DNA of 10,346 bases from Caccocola sp964450835 (GTDB lineage: Bacteria; Synergistota; Synergistia; Synergistales; Synergistaceae), in contig CAYVEQ010000054.1 of the NCBI GenBank assembly GCA_964450835.1, positions 1-10,346 on the forward strand, given 5' to 3'. Of the stretch, positions 5,043 to 10,346 are shown piece by piece. The translations under genes and the position numbers were made by a program. Numbering within the stretch: position 1 is the stretch's first letter; each line of letters opens with the position of its first letter. The notes beneath the pieces are model-generated. The model worked only from the letters and a program-made list of their open reading frames with translations. It did no database searches and had not been told where the DNA came from.

Positions 5043-5061
5043 GCCCGCGCGGTATTATAAT
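5036..5061 (+). promoter_or_regulatory. Probable promoter of the 4-hydroxybutyrate dehydrogenase gene
   Basis: A perfect -10 TATAAT (5056-5061) lies 30 nt before the ATG. A -35-like CTGTCA (5036-5041) is only 14 nt upstream, shorter than ideal, and overlaps the -35 of the leftward promoter. The two polymerases could compete for this segment. The -10 is convincing; the -35 is not. Confidence 0.5.
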
Positions 5062-5091
5062 TGTTGTAAATTCGACGCGGGGGTGCAAGAG

Positions 5092-6207
5092 ATGAGAGAG
5101 ATAATACTCAACACCGAGATACATAAATTCGACAGCTGCGCGGAGTTCGCGCGCGAGTTCGCGCTTGGCGGGGATGACCTGCTTTTCACGATAAGACCCC
5201 TTTACGAGCGCTGCTTCGCGCCTCTGTCTCTCGGCGTAAAGACGCTTTTCTTCGAGGATTTCGGAAACGGCGAGCCGACCGACGTGATGACGGACGAGAT
5301 AATCCGCGAGGCGTCGCGCGCGGGCTTTAAGAGGCTCGTAGCTGCGGGCGGCGGTTCGGTAATAGATATAGCGAAGGCTGTGGCCGTCTCCCGCGGGCGG
5401 ACGACCGACGAGCTTTACGCCGCGGCTCCCGACCTTGCGCGCGAAAGCGGCCTTGTCATTGTTCCTTCTACCTGCGGCACGGGCAGCGAGGTGACGAACA
5501 TATCGATAATCAACCGCACGCGGCTCGGGACGAAGATGGGTCTGGTCTCTCCGGCGCTCTTCGCCGACAGCGCGGCGCTTGTGCCGGAGCTGCTTGAAGA
5601 GCTTCCCTTCGGCGCCTTCGCCGCGAGCGCGATAGACGCGCTCGTGCACGCGGTGGAGTCGGCGCTCTCTCCGCGCGCGACCGCGACATCGAAGCTCCTC
5701 TCCTACCGCGCGGCCGAGATGATAATCAGCCGCTTTGCCGAAATCAAGCGGCTCGGTCGGGAGTCCCGAACGCCGCTACTCGCCGATTTTCTGCTTGCCT
5801 CAAACTACGCCGGGATAGCCTTCGGCACGGCCGGATGCGCGGCGGTGCACGCGCTCTCCTACCCGCTGGGCGGAGCGTATCATGTGCCTCACGGCGAGAG
5901 CAATTATGCGGTCTTTACCGGAGTTATGAAAAATTATCTTGAAATAAAAAGCGACGGGGAGATCGAAAAGATGATGAACTTCATCGCGGGGCTGCTTCGC
6001 GTAGAAAAAGCGCGCGCGTGGGAGGCTCTTGAGGAGCTGCTCGACGCCATGCTGCCAAAGAAGCCGCTGCGCGCCTACGGCGTCGCGCCGGAGGAACTGC
6101 CGCGCTTTGCCCGTTCCGTCATGGAAACGCAGAAGCGGCTGATGAACAATAACTTCGTCCCGCTTGACGAGGGGCGCGTTTTGAAAATCTACCGCGAGCT
6201 GCTCTGA
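5092..6207 (+). CDS. 4hbD: 4-hydroxybutyrate dehydrogenase (iron-dependent alcohol dehydrogenase family)
   Basis: A cytoplasmic NAD-dependent enzyme that interconverts succinate semialdehyde and 4-hydroxybutyrate in succinate or GABA fermentation. At 371 aa it equals, as I recall it, the Clostridium kluyveri 4HbD length, and it shares that enzyme's distinctive segments: YHVPHGE-NY, KPLR-YG near residue 324 and the N-terminal KFD motif. NAD-binding GGGS is at 86-89 and PSTCGTGSEVT at 125-135. All four metal ligands of the family are present: Asp182 and His186 (IDALVHAVES), His253 (AVHALSYPLGG) and His267 (VPHGE). The frame stays open upstream to an ATG at 5008, but that would run through the promoter; the ATG at 5092 has GGGGGTG ahead of it and gives the family length. 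No succinyl-CoA or CoA-transferase partners are nearby. Another short-chain semialdehyde substrate is possible. Confidence 0.88.
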   Translation: MREIILNTEIHKFDSCAEFAREFALGGDDLLFTIRPLYERCFAPLSLGVKTLFFEDFGNGEPTDVMTDEIIREASRAGFKRLVAAGGGSVIDIAKAVAVSRGRTTDELYAAAPDLARESGLVIVPSTCGTGSEVTNISIINRTRLGTKMGLVSPALFADSAALVPELLEELPFGAFAASAIDALVHAVESALSPRATATSKLLSYRAAEMIISRFAEIKRLGRESRTPLLADFLLASNYAGIAFGTAGCAAVHALSYPLGGAYHVPHGESNYAVFTGVMKNYLEIKSDGEIEKMMNFIAGLLRVEKARAWEALEELLDAMLPKKPLRAYGVAPEELPRFARSVMETQKRLMNNNFVPLDEGRVLKIYRELL

Positions 6208-6225
6208 CTTCCTGAAATGCGCGGG

Positions 6226-6254
6226 GGCTTTTCGCGGTTTGACAGAGAAAAGCC
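6226..6254. promoter_or_regulatory. Candidate ArsR operator: inverted repeat around the arsR -35 box
   Basis: GGCTTTTC (6226-6233) and GAAAAGCC (6247-6254) are perfect 8-bp arms 13 nt apart. The loop contains the TTGACA -35 box of the arsR promoter. A dimer bound to both arms would cover the -35, as expected for self-repression. In RNA the repeat lies just after the 4hbD stop and might fold, but no T run follows the second arm, so it is a poor terminator. Confidence 0.5.
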
Positions 6255-6267
6255 AAGCTGTTATCTT
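6239..6267 (+). promoter_or_regulatory. Promoter of the arsR-family gene
   Basis: A perfect -35 TTGACA (6239-6244), a 17-nt spacer and -10 TATCTT (6262-6267, four of six) place the start near 6274, 50 nt before the TTG start codon. It makes arsR independent of 4hbD. Confidence 0.68.
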
Positions 6268-6323
6268 TTACGCGGGTTTACGGTTCTGCGCGGAAGGGGG
6301 CGGCGGTTATCGGCGAGGACAAT

Positions 6324-6683
6324 TTGAAAGCACGCCACAGGACGGTAACGATTGAGGAACTGGCGGCGAACATGCCGGGAGAAGATTCTTTCCGGCAGGT
6401 GGCTTCCGTTTTTCAACAAATCTCGGACTGCACGAGGCTCAGGATATTATGGCTGCTCTGCCACGCTACGGCGAGCGTCGGCGCGATAGCGCGCTCCGTC
6501 GGCATGAGCGATTCCGCGGTGTCGCACCACCTGCGCGTCCTGCGGCAGGACGGCCTTGTCAGCGCGAAGCGCAGCGGCAAGGAGGTTTACTACCGGCTGG
6601 CCGCGAGCGAGAAGGCGCAGCTTCTGCACAGAACCATCGACGCGATGTTTGAGATAGAGTGTCCCGGCGGAGAGGAACAGTAG
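6324..6683 (+). CDS. ArsR/SmtB-family transcriptional regulator
   Basis: A 119-aa dimeric winged-helix repressor, typical length for the family. The DNA-binding core is at about residues 36-92: CTRLRILWLL, then the recognition helix MSDSAVSHHLRVLRQDGLV (61-79) and the beta wing RSGKEVYYRL. The C-terminal helix ends LLHRTIDAMFEIECPG. Firmicutes relatives I remember carry a Cys-rich stretch (of the type CHCEECV) where this protein has CHATASV (46-52). The usual paired cysteines are absent, leaving Cys36, Cys46, His47 and Cys113 as possible ligands. Metal sensing may therefore be altered or lost. The start is TTG at 6324, with GAGGA 5-6 nt upstream; no better start is in frame. No metal transporter or detoxification gene is adjacent. 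An inverted repeat spans its promoter, suggesting self-control. Confidence 0.9.
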   Translation: MKARHRTVTIEELAANMPGEDSFRQVASVFQQISDCTRLRILWLLCHATASVGAIARSVGMSDSAVSHHLRVLRQDGLVSAKRSGKEVYYRLAASEKAQLLHRTIDAMFEIECPGGEEQ

Positions 6684-6694
6684 ATAAAAAAAAT

Positions 6695-6725
6695 AAAAAA
6701 GGCGCGCCTTGGGCGCGTCTTTTTT
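6695..6725. terminator. Bidirectional terminator between arsR and pgm
   Basis: GGCGCGCC (6701-6708) pairs with GGCGCGTC (6712-6719, one G-U) around a 3-nt loop. It has A6 before it and T6 after it, so it works in both directions: for arsR (ending 6683) on the plus strand and pgm (ending 6796) on the minus strand. Confidence 0.9.
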
Positions 6726-6751
6726 ATTGCCTCTGTTTCCGCGGGAGAAGG

Positions 6752-6782
6752 CCCGCGCGAACGAGAAATTTTTCCGCGCGGG
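6752..6782. repeat. Inverted repeat in the pgm 3' untranslated region
   Basis: CCCGCGCG (6752-6759) and CGCGCGGG (6775-6782) are perfect 8-bp arms with 15 nt between. It lies 14 nt past the pgm stop and before the shared terminator. No T tract follows in the pgm direction, so a role in mRNA 3'-end stability is more likely than termination. Confidence 0.5.
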
Positions 6783-6795
6783 AGCGCCGCTTTTG

Positions 6796-8403
6796 TTACG
6801 CTATCGCCTTTGCGACTATCGCCAGGGCCTCTTCGTTTATCTTCGCGAGGTGTTCCTCGCCTTTGAAACTTTCAGCGTAAATTTTGTAAATGTCCTCGGT
6901 TCCCGAGGGGCGGGCGGCGAACCAGCCGTTTTCCGTCGTTACCTTGAGGCCGTCGATCGGCGCGCCGTTGCCCGGGGCGTTAGTGAGCTTCGCGGTGATT
7001 TTTTCTCCGGCGAGCGTTTCGGCCGCCACGTCAGCGGGAGAGAGTTTCTTGAGTTTTTCTTTTTCTTCGCGAGTCGCTGCGGCGTCTTTGCGCGAGTAGC
7101 AGGGGCTTCCGTAGCGTCCGGTCATGGCGCGGTACAGCTCCGAGGGGCTTTTGCCCGTTACAGCCATGATTTCGGCGGCGAGCAGCCCCATGATGATGCC
7201 GTCTTTGTCCGTGCTCCACGCGCTTCCGTCCATGCGGAGGAAGGACGCGCCCGCGCTCTCTTCGCCGCCGAAGGCAAGCGAGCCGCAAAGCAGACCGTCG
7301 ACGAACCATTTGAAGCCTACGGGCACTTCGTAGACTTTGCGCCCGACGCCCGAGGCCGCGCGGTCGATGATGGAACTTGAAACAAGCGTCTTGCCCGTCA
7401 TAGCGTCCGCGCTCCAGCGCGGCCTGTGCGAGAAGAGATATTCGACGGCGACTGCGAGATAAGAGTTCGGCCTCATCAGCCCCTCTTTTGTGACTATCCC
7501 GTGGCGGTCGTAGTCCGGGTCGTTGCCGAAAGCTATGTCGTATCTGTCTTTCAGCGCGACGAGGTTCGCCATAGCCCACGGCGATGAGCAGTCCATGCGC
7601 ACCTTGCCGTCGTGGTCGAGCGGCATGAAGGAAAAGGCCGGGTCGACGGTTTTGTTGACGACTTCGATGTTGAGGCCGTACTTCGCCGCGATCGGCTCCC
7701 AGAAATATATTCCGGAGCCGCCTAACGGGTCGGCGCCGATCACGAGCCCTGATGCGGCTATCGCTTTCATGTCTATTATCGAGCCGAGCCCCGATGTGTA
7801 ACCCTCGACATAATCGACGAAAGCAACGTTCGGCATTTTTAGCGCGCGCTCGAATGTCACGCGCTTCACGCCTTTCAGCCCGTCCGCCAGAATTTCGTTC
7901 GCGCGGTTTTCTATCTGTTTTGTGATTTCGGTTCCGGCGGGGCCGCCGCTTGGCGGATTGTATTTGAAACCGCCGTCCGAAGGCGGGTTGTGCGACGGCG
8001 TGATTACGACGCCGTCCGCCGTCGCGCCTCGTTTTTCGGCGTTCCACGTCAGAATGGCGTGAGAAACGACAGGCGTCGGCGTGTAGGAGAAGCCCTCCTG
8101 CATACGCAGCTCCACGCCGTTCGCGGCGAAGACCTCCGCCGCCGTGCGAAGCGCCGCCTCCGAGAGAGCATGAGTATCCATGCCCATGAAGAGCGGCCCC
8201 GAGATTGCGTGTCCTTCGCGGTATTCGCATATCGCCTGCGCAATCGCGGCTATGTGATCCTCGTTGAAGCTGCGCTTGAGAGGCGTGCCGCGGTGGCCCG
8301 ACGTGCCGAAAGCAATGCGCTGATCTTTTTCGCCGGCGTCGGGGTGTTCGGTGTAGTAGGCGGCCATAAGCCGCGGAATGTTTATTTCAGGACGTTTTCC
8401 CAT
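6796..8403 (-). CDS. pgm: Phosphoglucomutase (alpha-D-glucose phosphate-specific)
   Basis: A cytoplasmic magnesium enzyme that interconverts glucose 1-phosphate and glucose 6-phosphate, linking glycolysis to glycogen and sugar-nucleotide synthesis. At 535 aa it is close to the 546-aa Escherichia coli Pgm and resembles it along its whole length. Landmarks in order: FGTSGHRG (32-39), the phosphoserine loop TPSHNPP (135-141, Ser137), the metal loop DPDYDRHG (295-302), the sugar-binding GEES (380-383), and the phosphate-binding RPSGTED (498-504). The frame is open 45 codons further upstream, but family homology begins a few residues after the ATG at 8403, which has AAGGTG 6 nt ahead; the longer start would also run over the probable promoter. 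It is a single-gene unit, ending at a terminator shared with arsR. No truncation or missing active-site residue is seen. Confidence 0.96.
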   Translation of the reverse strand: MGKRPEINIPRLMAAYYTEHPDAGEKDQRIAFGTSGHRGTPLKRSFNEDHIAAIAQAICEYREGHAISGPLFMGMDTHALSEAALRTAAEVFAANGVELRMQEGFSYTPTPVVSHAILTWNAEKRGATADGVVITPSHNPPSDGGFKYNPPSGGPAGTEITKQIENRANEILADGLKGVKRVTFERALKMPNVAFVDYVEGYTSGLGSIIDMKAIAASGLVIGADPLGGSGIYFWEPIAAKYGLNIEVVNKTVDPAFSFMPLDHDGKVRMDCSSPWAMANLVALKDRYDIAFGNDPDYDRHGIVTKEGLMRPNSYLAVAVEYLFSHRPRWSADAMTGKTLVSSSIIDRAASGVGRKVYEVPVGFKWFVDGLLCGSLAFGGEESAGASFLRMDGSAWSTDKDGIIMGLLAAEIMAVTGKSPSELYRAMTGRYGSPCYSRKDAAATREEKEKLKKLSPADVAAETLAGEKITAKLTNAPGNGAPIDGLKVTTENGWFAARPSGTEDIYKIYAESFKGEEHLAKINEEALAIVAKAIA

Positions 8404-8445
8404 CTCTGTCACCTTGCCTGTAAGTGGATTTTCGTTGCTGTGACA

Positions 8446-8474
8446 ATGATAACTCAAATATTTTCTTTTGGCGA
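8446..8474 (-). promoter_or_regulatory. Probable promoter of pgm
   Basis: On the minus strand, -35 TCGCCA (8474-8469, four of six), a 17-nt AT-rich spacer and -10 TATCAT (8451-8446, five of six) place the start near 8439, 36 nt before the ATG. An alternative TTATAT -10 upstream lacks a good -35. Confidence 0.45.
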
Positions 8475-8500
8475 TTGCTAATCCCGCATATAAGCGCATT

Positions 8501-8517
8501 GTCACGCAAAACGTGAC
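8501..8517. promoter_or_regulatory. Palindrome upstream of the pgm promoter
   Basis: GTCACG-CAAAA-CGTGAC is a perfect 6-bp inverted repeat with a 5-nt centre, at about -70 of the predicted pgm start. Size and position suit an activator or repressor site. The half-site GTCAC...GTGAC is not the CRP consensus (TGTGA...TCACA), and I cannot name the protein. Confidence 0.4.
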
Positions 8518-8733
8518 GAAATAATCGCGAATAGTCATTTCCGCGAAGTAACGGCGGCAGCCGCGTGCCGCGCGATATGACAGAGCCGCCCGCCGTGGCT
8601 CGGGTTGCGCGCTGTTCTCCGGTTTCTGCCGAGGGGCTGTACCGTGCGTCGGGCCGGATACTCACGGTCGGTGGACAAGGAGATACGGACAGTTGAAAAA
8701 TTCGCACGGAGAAATTAACACGCTTTTGAAGAC

Positions 8734-8760
8734 TTGACTCAAGTATCAGCCTGCTATAAA
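8734..8760 (+). promoter_or_regulatory. Promoter of the second lysR gene
   Basis: A -35 TTGACT (8734-8739, five of six) and an extended -10 TGC-TATAAA (8752-8760) lie 15 nt apart. The TGn extension compensates for the short spacer. The predicted start near 8767 leaves a leader of about 93 nt. Confidence 0.62.
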
Positions 8761-8859
8761 CTGCTTGAAACAGAAACGCAGACACATGTGAAACGGCGAA
8801 GATAGAAGGCGGACGCAGAAGTATTTGTCCGGCCGGATCATTCATAAGGAACAATAATC

Positions 8860-9741
8860 ATGATAAAGCAGATTAAATACTTTCAGGCTGTCGTCCGTCT
8901 GAACAGTTTCAGTAAGGCGGCCGAGGAATGCTTCATATCCCAATCGGCCATTTCGCAGCAGATACAGGCGCTGGAGCGGGATCTCGGCGTTACATTGTTA
9001 AAACGCGAGAACCGCCGCTTCTCACTGACTCCGGCCGGAGAACATTTTTATAACCGGAGCCTGACGCTGACGGCGGACTTTGACCGGCTTTGCAAAGAAA
9101 CAGCGCAAATCGCCGGAGGAAATGAATTTTCCATACGGATCGGCTACCTCAAAAACTACGGTGGCGCCGAATTTTTGCAGGCGGTAGCGGAGTTCACGTC
9201 AAAACATCCCGACATTCCCATTGAAATGCAAAGCGGCAGCCATGAAGATTTGTACGGTCTGGTGCGCTCGGGCGGCGCGGATCTGATACTGAGCGATCAG
9301 CGGCGGGCATTTTCCGGCAAATATGTTAATCTGATTCTGTCCGAGATTGCCTGCCGCGTTGAAATCTCCGCAAGAAACCCTCTGGCGGCGCGGGATTCCG
9401 TCGATGCCGGCGATCTTGGACATACGCCGTGTATTTTAGTAGCGTCAAAAGAACAGCAGGAGACCGAACGGGCCTATTATCAGGAAATCTATGAAATCGC
9501 AGGAGATTTCATTTTCGCTGAAAATCTGGAGGAGGCGCGGCTCATGGTGGTGGGCGGCAAGGGTTTTCTGCCGATAGAAGGTGGCAGACCGCCCGCGCAG
9601 TTCGCCGGCAATATTGTATCTTTGCCGCTCTGCAGAAACGGGAAACGAATCAGCCGCAGCTATTGCGCGTTCTGGAAGGCGGACAGCTCCGGTGCCTTAA
9701 TCAAAGAATTTGCGGAAATTCTGAAAAAACAGTTCAACTGA
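8860..9741 (+). CDS. LysR-family transcriptional regulator (second)
   Basis: A 293-aa cytoplasmic DNA-binding regulator of full family length. The N-terminal helix-turn-helix (residues 4-60) is textbook: IKYFQAVV, SFSKAAEE, then the recognition helix SQSAISQQIQALERDLG (27-43) and FSLTPAGEHF. The effector domain begins near residue 91 (SIRIGYLKNYGG) and includes ILSDQRRAFS and ARLMVVGGKGFLP. I remember close relatives of this type widely in Clostridia. AAGGA lies 9 nt before the ATG, and the next residues match the family N-terminus, so the start is secure. It is followed, same strand, by a short-chain dehydrogenase gene 188 nt downstream. Between them lies a LysR-type palindrome at about -65 of the SDR promoter, where LysR activators usually bind. 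The likely job is therefore activation of the SDR gene in response to an unknown metabolite. Confidence 0.95.
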   Translation: MIKQIKYFQAVVRLNSFSKAAEECFISQSAISQQIQALERDLGVTLLKRENRRFSLTPAGEHFYNRSLTLTADFDRLCKETAQIAGGNEFSIRIGYLKNYGGAEFLQAVAEFTSKHPDIPIEMQSGSHEDLYGLVRSGGADLILSDQRRAFSGKYVNLILSEIACRVEISARNPLAARDSVDAGDLGHTPCILVASKEQQETERAYYQEIYEIAGDFIFAENLEEARLMVVGGKGFLPIEGGRPPAQFAGNIVSLPLCRNGKRISRSYCAFWKADSSGALIKEFAEILKKQFN

Positions 9742-9754
9742 ACGGACGTCAGCC

Positions 9755-9778
9755 ACACCTTCCTTTCGGGTGTTTATT
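9755..9778 (+). terminator. Weak terminator after the second lysR gene
   Basis: ACACC (9755-9759) pairs with GGTGT (9769-9773) around a 9-nt loop, followed by TTTATT. The stem is short and the T run is broken, so termination would be partial at best. Confidence 0.3.
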
Positions 9779-9785
9779 CCCGTCT

Positions 9786-9800
9786 ATAAGTAAAACTTAT
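9786..9800. promoter_or_regulatory. Candidate LysR activator site before the SDR gene
   Basis: ATAAGT-AAA-ACTTAT is a perfect 6-bp inverted repeat with a 3-nt centre and contains T-N11-A. Its centre (9793) is 65 nt upstream of the predicted SDR transcription start (9858), the classical position of the LysR recognition site. The adjacent LysR protein is the obvious candidate to bind it. Confidence 0.62.
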
Positions 9801-9821
9801 CGGTAATCGCCGAAACCGGAA

Positions 9822-9851
9822 TTGTACTTGCGGGGCGGTTTCTGTAATAAT
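9822..9851 (+). promoter_or_regulatory. Probable promoter of the SDR gene
   Basis: An extended -10, TGT-AATAAT (9843-9851), matches the core consensus at five of six positions. The -35 TTGTAC (9822-9827), 18 nt upstream, matches at only three. A weak -35 is typical of a promoter that needs an activator, which agrees with the palindrome centred at -65. Confidence 0.5.
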
Positions 9852-9929
9852 TTGCGCATAAAAACCCGAGGAGAAACGGCCTGCGTACGGCGGGCACGCT
9901 CTTTCAGAGAATACAGGAGGTAAGCGCAT

Positions 9930-10346
9930 ATGAGCAGAACATGGTTAATCACCGGAGTGTCAAGCGGCTTTGGCTATGAGATGACAAAACAGCTTTTGGA
10001 ACAGGGAGATGTCGTTGTCGGCACGGTTCGCGATACCGTTAAAGTCCGGAAACTGATTGACGATTATCCGATGAACTTTGACTGCCGTATCCTTGACGTG
10101 ACGGAAGTCCCAGCCGTCCGGAAAACGGTGGCGGATGCTTTTGAGAAACACGGGCGCGTTGACGTGGTGATTTCCAACGCGGGATACGGCCTGTTCGGCT
10201 GTGCGGAGGAACTGTCCGACGAACAGATTGACCGCATCATCGCCACGAATCTGACAGGCTCCATACAGCTGATAAGATCCGCCATTCCATATATGCGCAG
10301 GCAGGGCGGCGGACGCATCATTCAGATTTCCAGCTACGGCGGACAG
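9930..10346 (+). CDS. Short-chain dehydrogenase/reductase, 5' part (cut by the window end)
   Basis: The first 139 codons of a classical NAD(P)-dependent short-chain dehydrogenase, open to the last base; about 100-150 more residues are expected outside. The cofactor-binding TGVSSGFG is at residues 8-15, an Arg at 34 in GTVRD suggests NADP preference, Asp56 lies in LDVT, the structural NAGYG is at 83-87, the catalytic-tetrad Asn is in TNLTG (Asn107), and ISS (133-135) carries the catalytic Ser. The YxxxK motif lies beyond the window. A strong AGGAGGT precedes the ATG at 9930 with about 8 nt spacing. It probably reduces a small carbonyl or oxidises an alcohol, but substrate cannot be told. It follows the second LysR gene and has its own promoter with a LysR-type site. 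Confidence 0.93.
   Translation, partial: MSRTWLITGVSSGFGYEMTKQLLEQGDVVVGTVRDTVKVRKLIDDYPMNFDCRILDVTEVPAVRKTVADAFEKHGRVDVVISNAGYGLFGCAEELSDEQIDRIIATNLTGSIQLIRSAIPYMRRQGGGRIIQISSYGGQ

Larger units (their letters stand above)
8404..8859. other. Divergent intergenic region between pgm and the second lysR gene
   Basis: About 455 nt with no gene I can support. The left part holds the probable pgm promoter and a 17-bp palindrome; the right part holds the LysR promoter and its 90-nt leader. The middle (8540-8700) is GC-rich and shows only short frames without ribosome-binding sites. A palindrome TCCGGCCGGA (8828-8837) lies in the lysR leader shortly before its ribosome-binding site. Confidence 0.55.

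Noticed and set aside
5008..5091. Upstream ATG giving a 399-aa 4-hydroxybutyrate dehydrogenase
   Set aside because: The extension would run through the -10 box of its own promoter and lacks family homology. The ATG at 5092 gives the known 371-aa length.
6709..7380. A 223-codon open frame on the plus strand opposite pgm
   Set aside because: It is antisense to the conserved C-terminal part of pgm, begins inside the arsR/pgm terminator, and shows no domain.
8404..8538. Upstream start giving a 580-aa phosphoglucomutase
   Set aside because: The 45 extra residues do not resemble phosphoglucomutases, and the codons cover the probable promoter and palindrome. The ATG at 8403 has a good ribosome-binding site.
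8577..8696. A 39-codon ORF on the plus strand in the pgm-lysR gap
   Set aside because: There is no ribosome-binding site before the ATG, no hydrophobic or other recognisable feature, and no homologue in the window.
8387..8854. A 155-codon open frame on the minus strand of the same gap
   Set aside because: It runs through the second lysR promoter and into the pgm start in another frame. It has no ribosome-binding site and no recognisable protein.

Overview
The window looks like chromosomal DNA from an anaerobic, amino-acid- and sugar-fermenting bacterium with a GC-rich genome. Clues are a zinc class II aldolase and a phosphoglucomutase beside a clostridial-type 4-hydroxybutyrate dehydrogenase, an exported MetQ-type binding protein, a Firmicutes-style ArsR, and strong Shine-Dalgarno sites (GGAGG). 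The MetQ homologue has a signal-peptidase-I-type leader and no lipobox, which fits a diderm. My best guess is a Synergistota member (Cloacibacillus/Synergistes-like), from general resemblance only.

Layout. (1) 1-2100, lower GC: a tRNA-Leu(CAA) with its own promoter, a leftward LysR regulator with a strong promoter whose spacer is a 15-bp palindrome, and rightward from that intergenic space two small unannotated genes (1644-1802 and 1912-2082). These encode homologous single-pass membrane proteins of 52 and 56 aa. (2) 2122-2279: a 100-N assembly gap flanked by the same 29-bp sequence. (3) 2300-5060, leftward: a long class II fructose-bisphosphate aldolase and an orphan metQ, each with its own terminator. 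metQ is preceded by a near-consensus promoter, a 27-codon leader ORF and a factor-independent terminator, arranged like a transcription attenuator. (4) 5090-6725, rightward: 4-hydroxybutyrate dehydrogenase, divergent from the metQ promoter, then an arsR-family gene with a TTACA-like strong -35 (TTGACA) framed by an inverted repeat, ending at a bidirectional terminator. (5) 6796-8403, leftward: pgm. (6) 8730-10346, rightward: a second LysR regulator and the 5' end of a short-chain dehydrogenase/reductase. A 15-bp LysR-type palindrome lies at about -65 of the predicted SDR promoter.

The genes are mostly single-gene transcription units rather than one pathway. Aldolase and phosphoglucomutase serve central carbon metabolism, 4-hydroxybutyrate dehydrogenase serves succinate-semialdehyde reduction in fermentation, and MetQ serves amino-acid (probably methionine) uptake. 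The regulators each seem to act locally. The most novel-looking items are the tandem small membrane proteins and the metQ leader. Most large ORFs antisense to fba, pgm and 4hbD are composition shadows and were left out.
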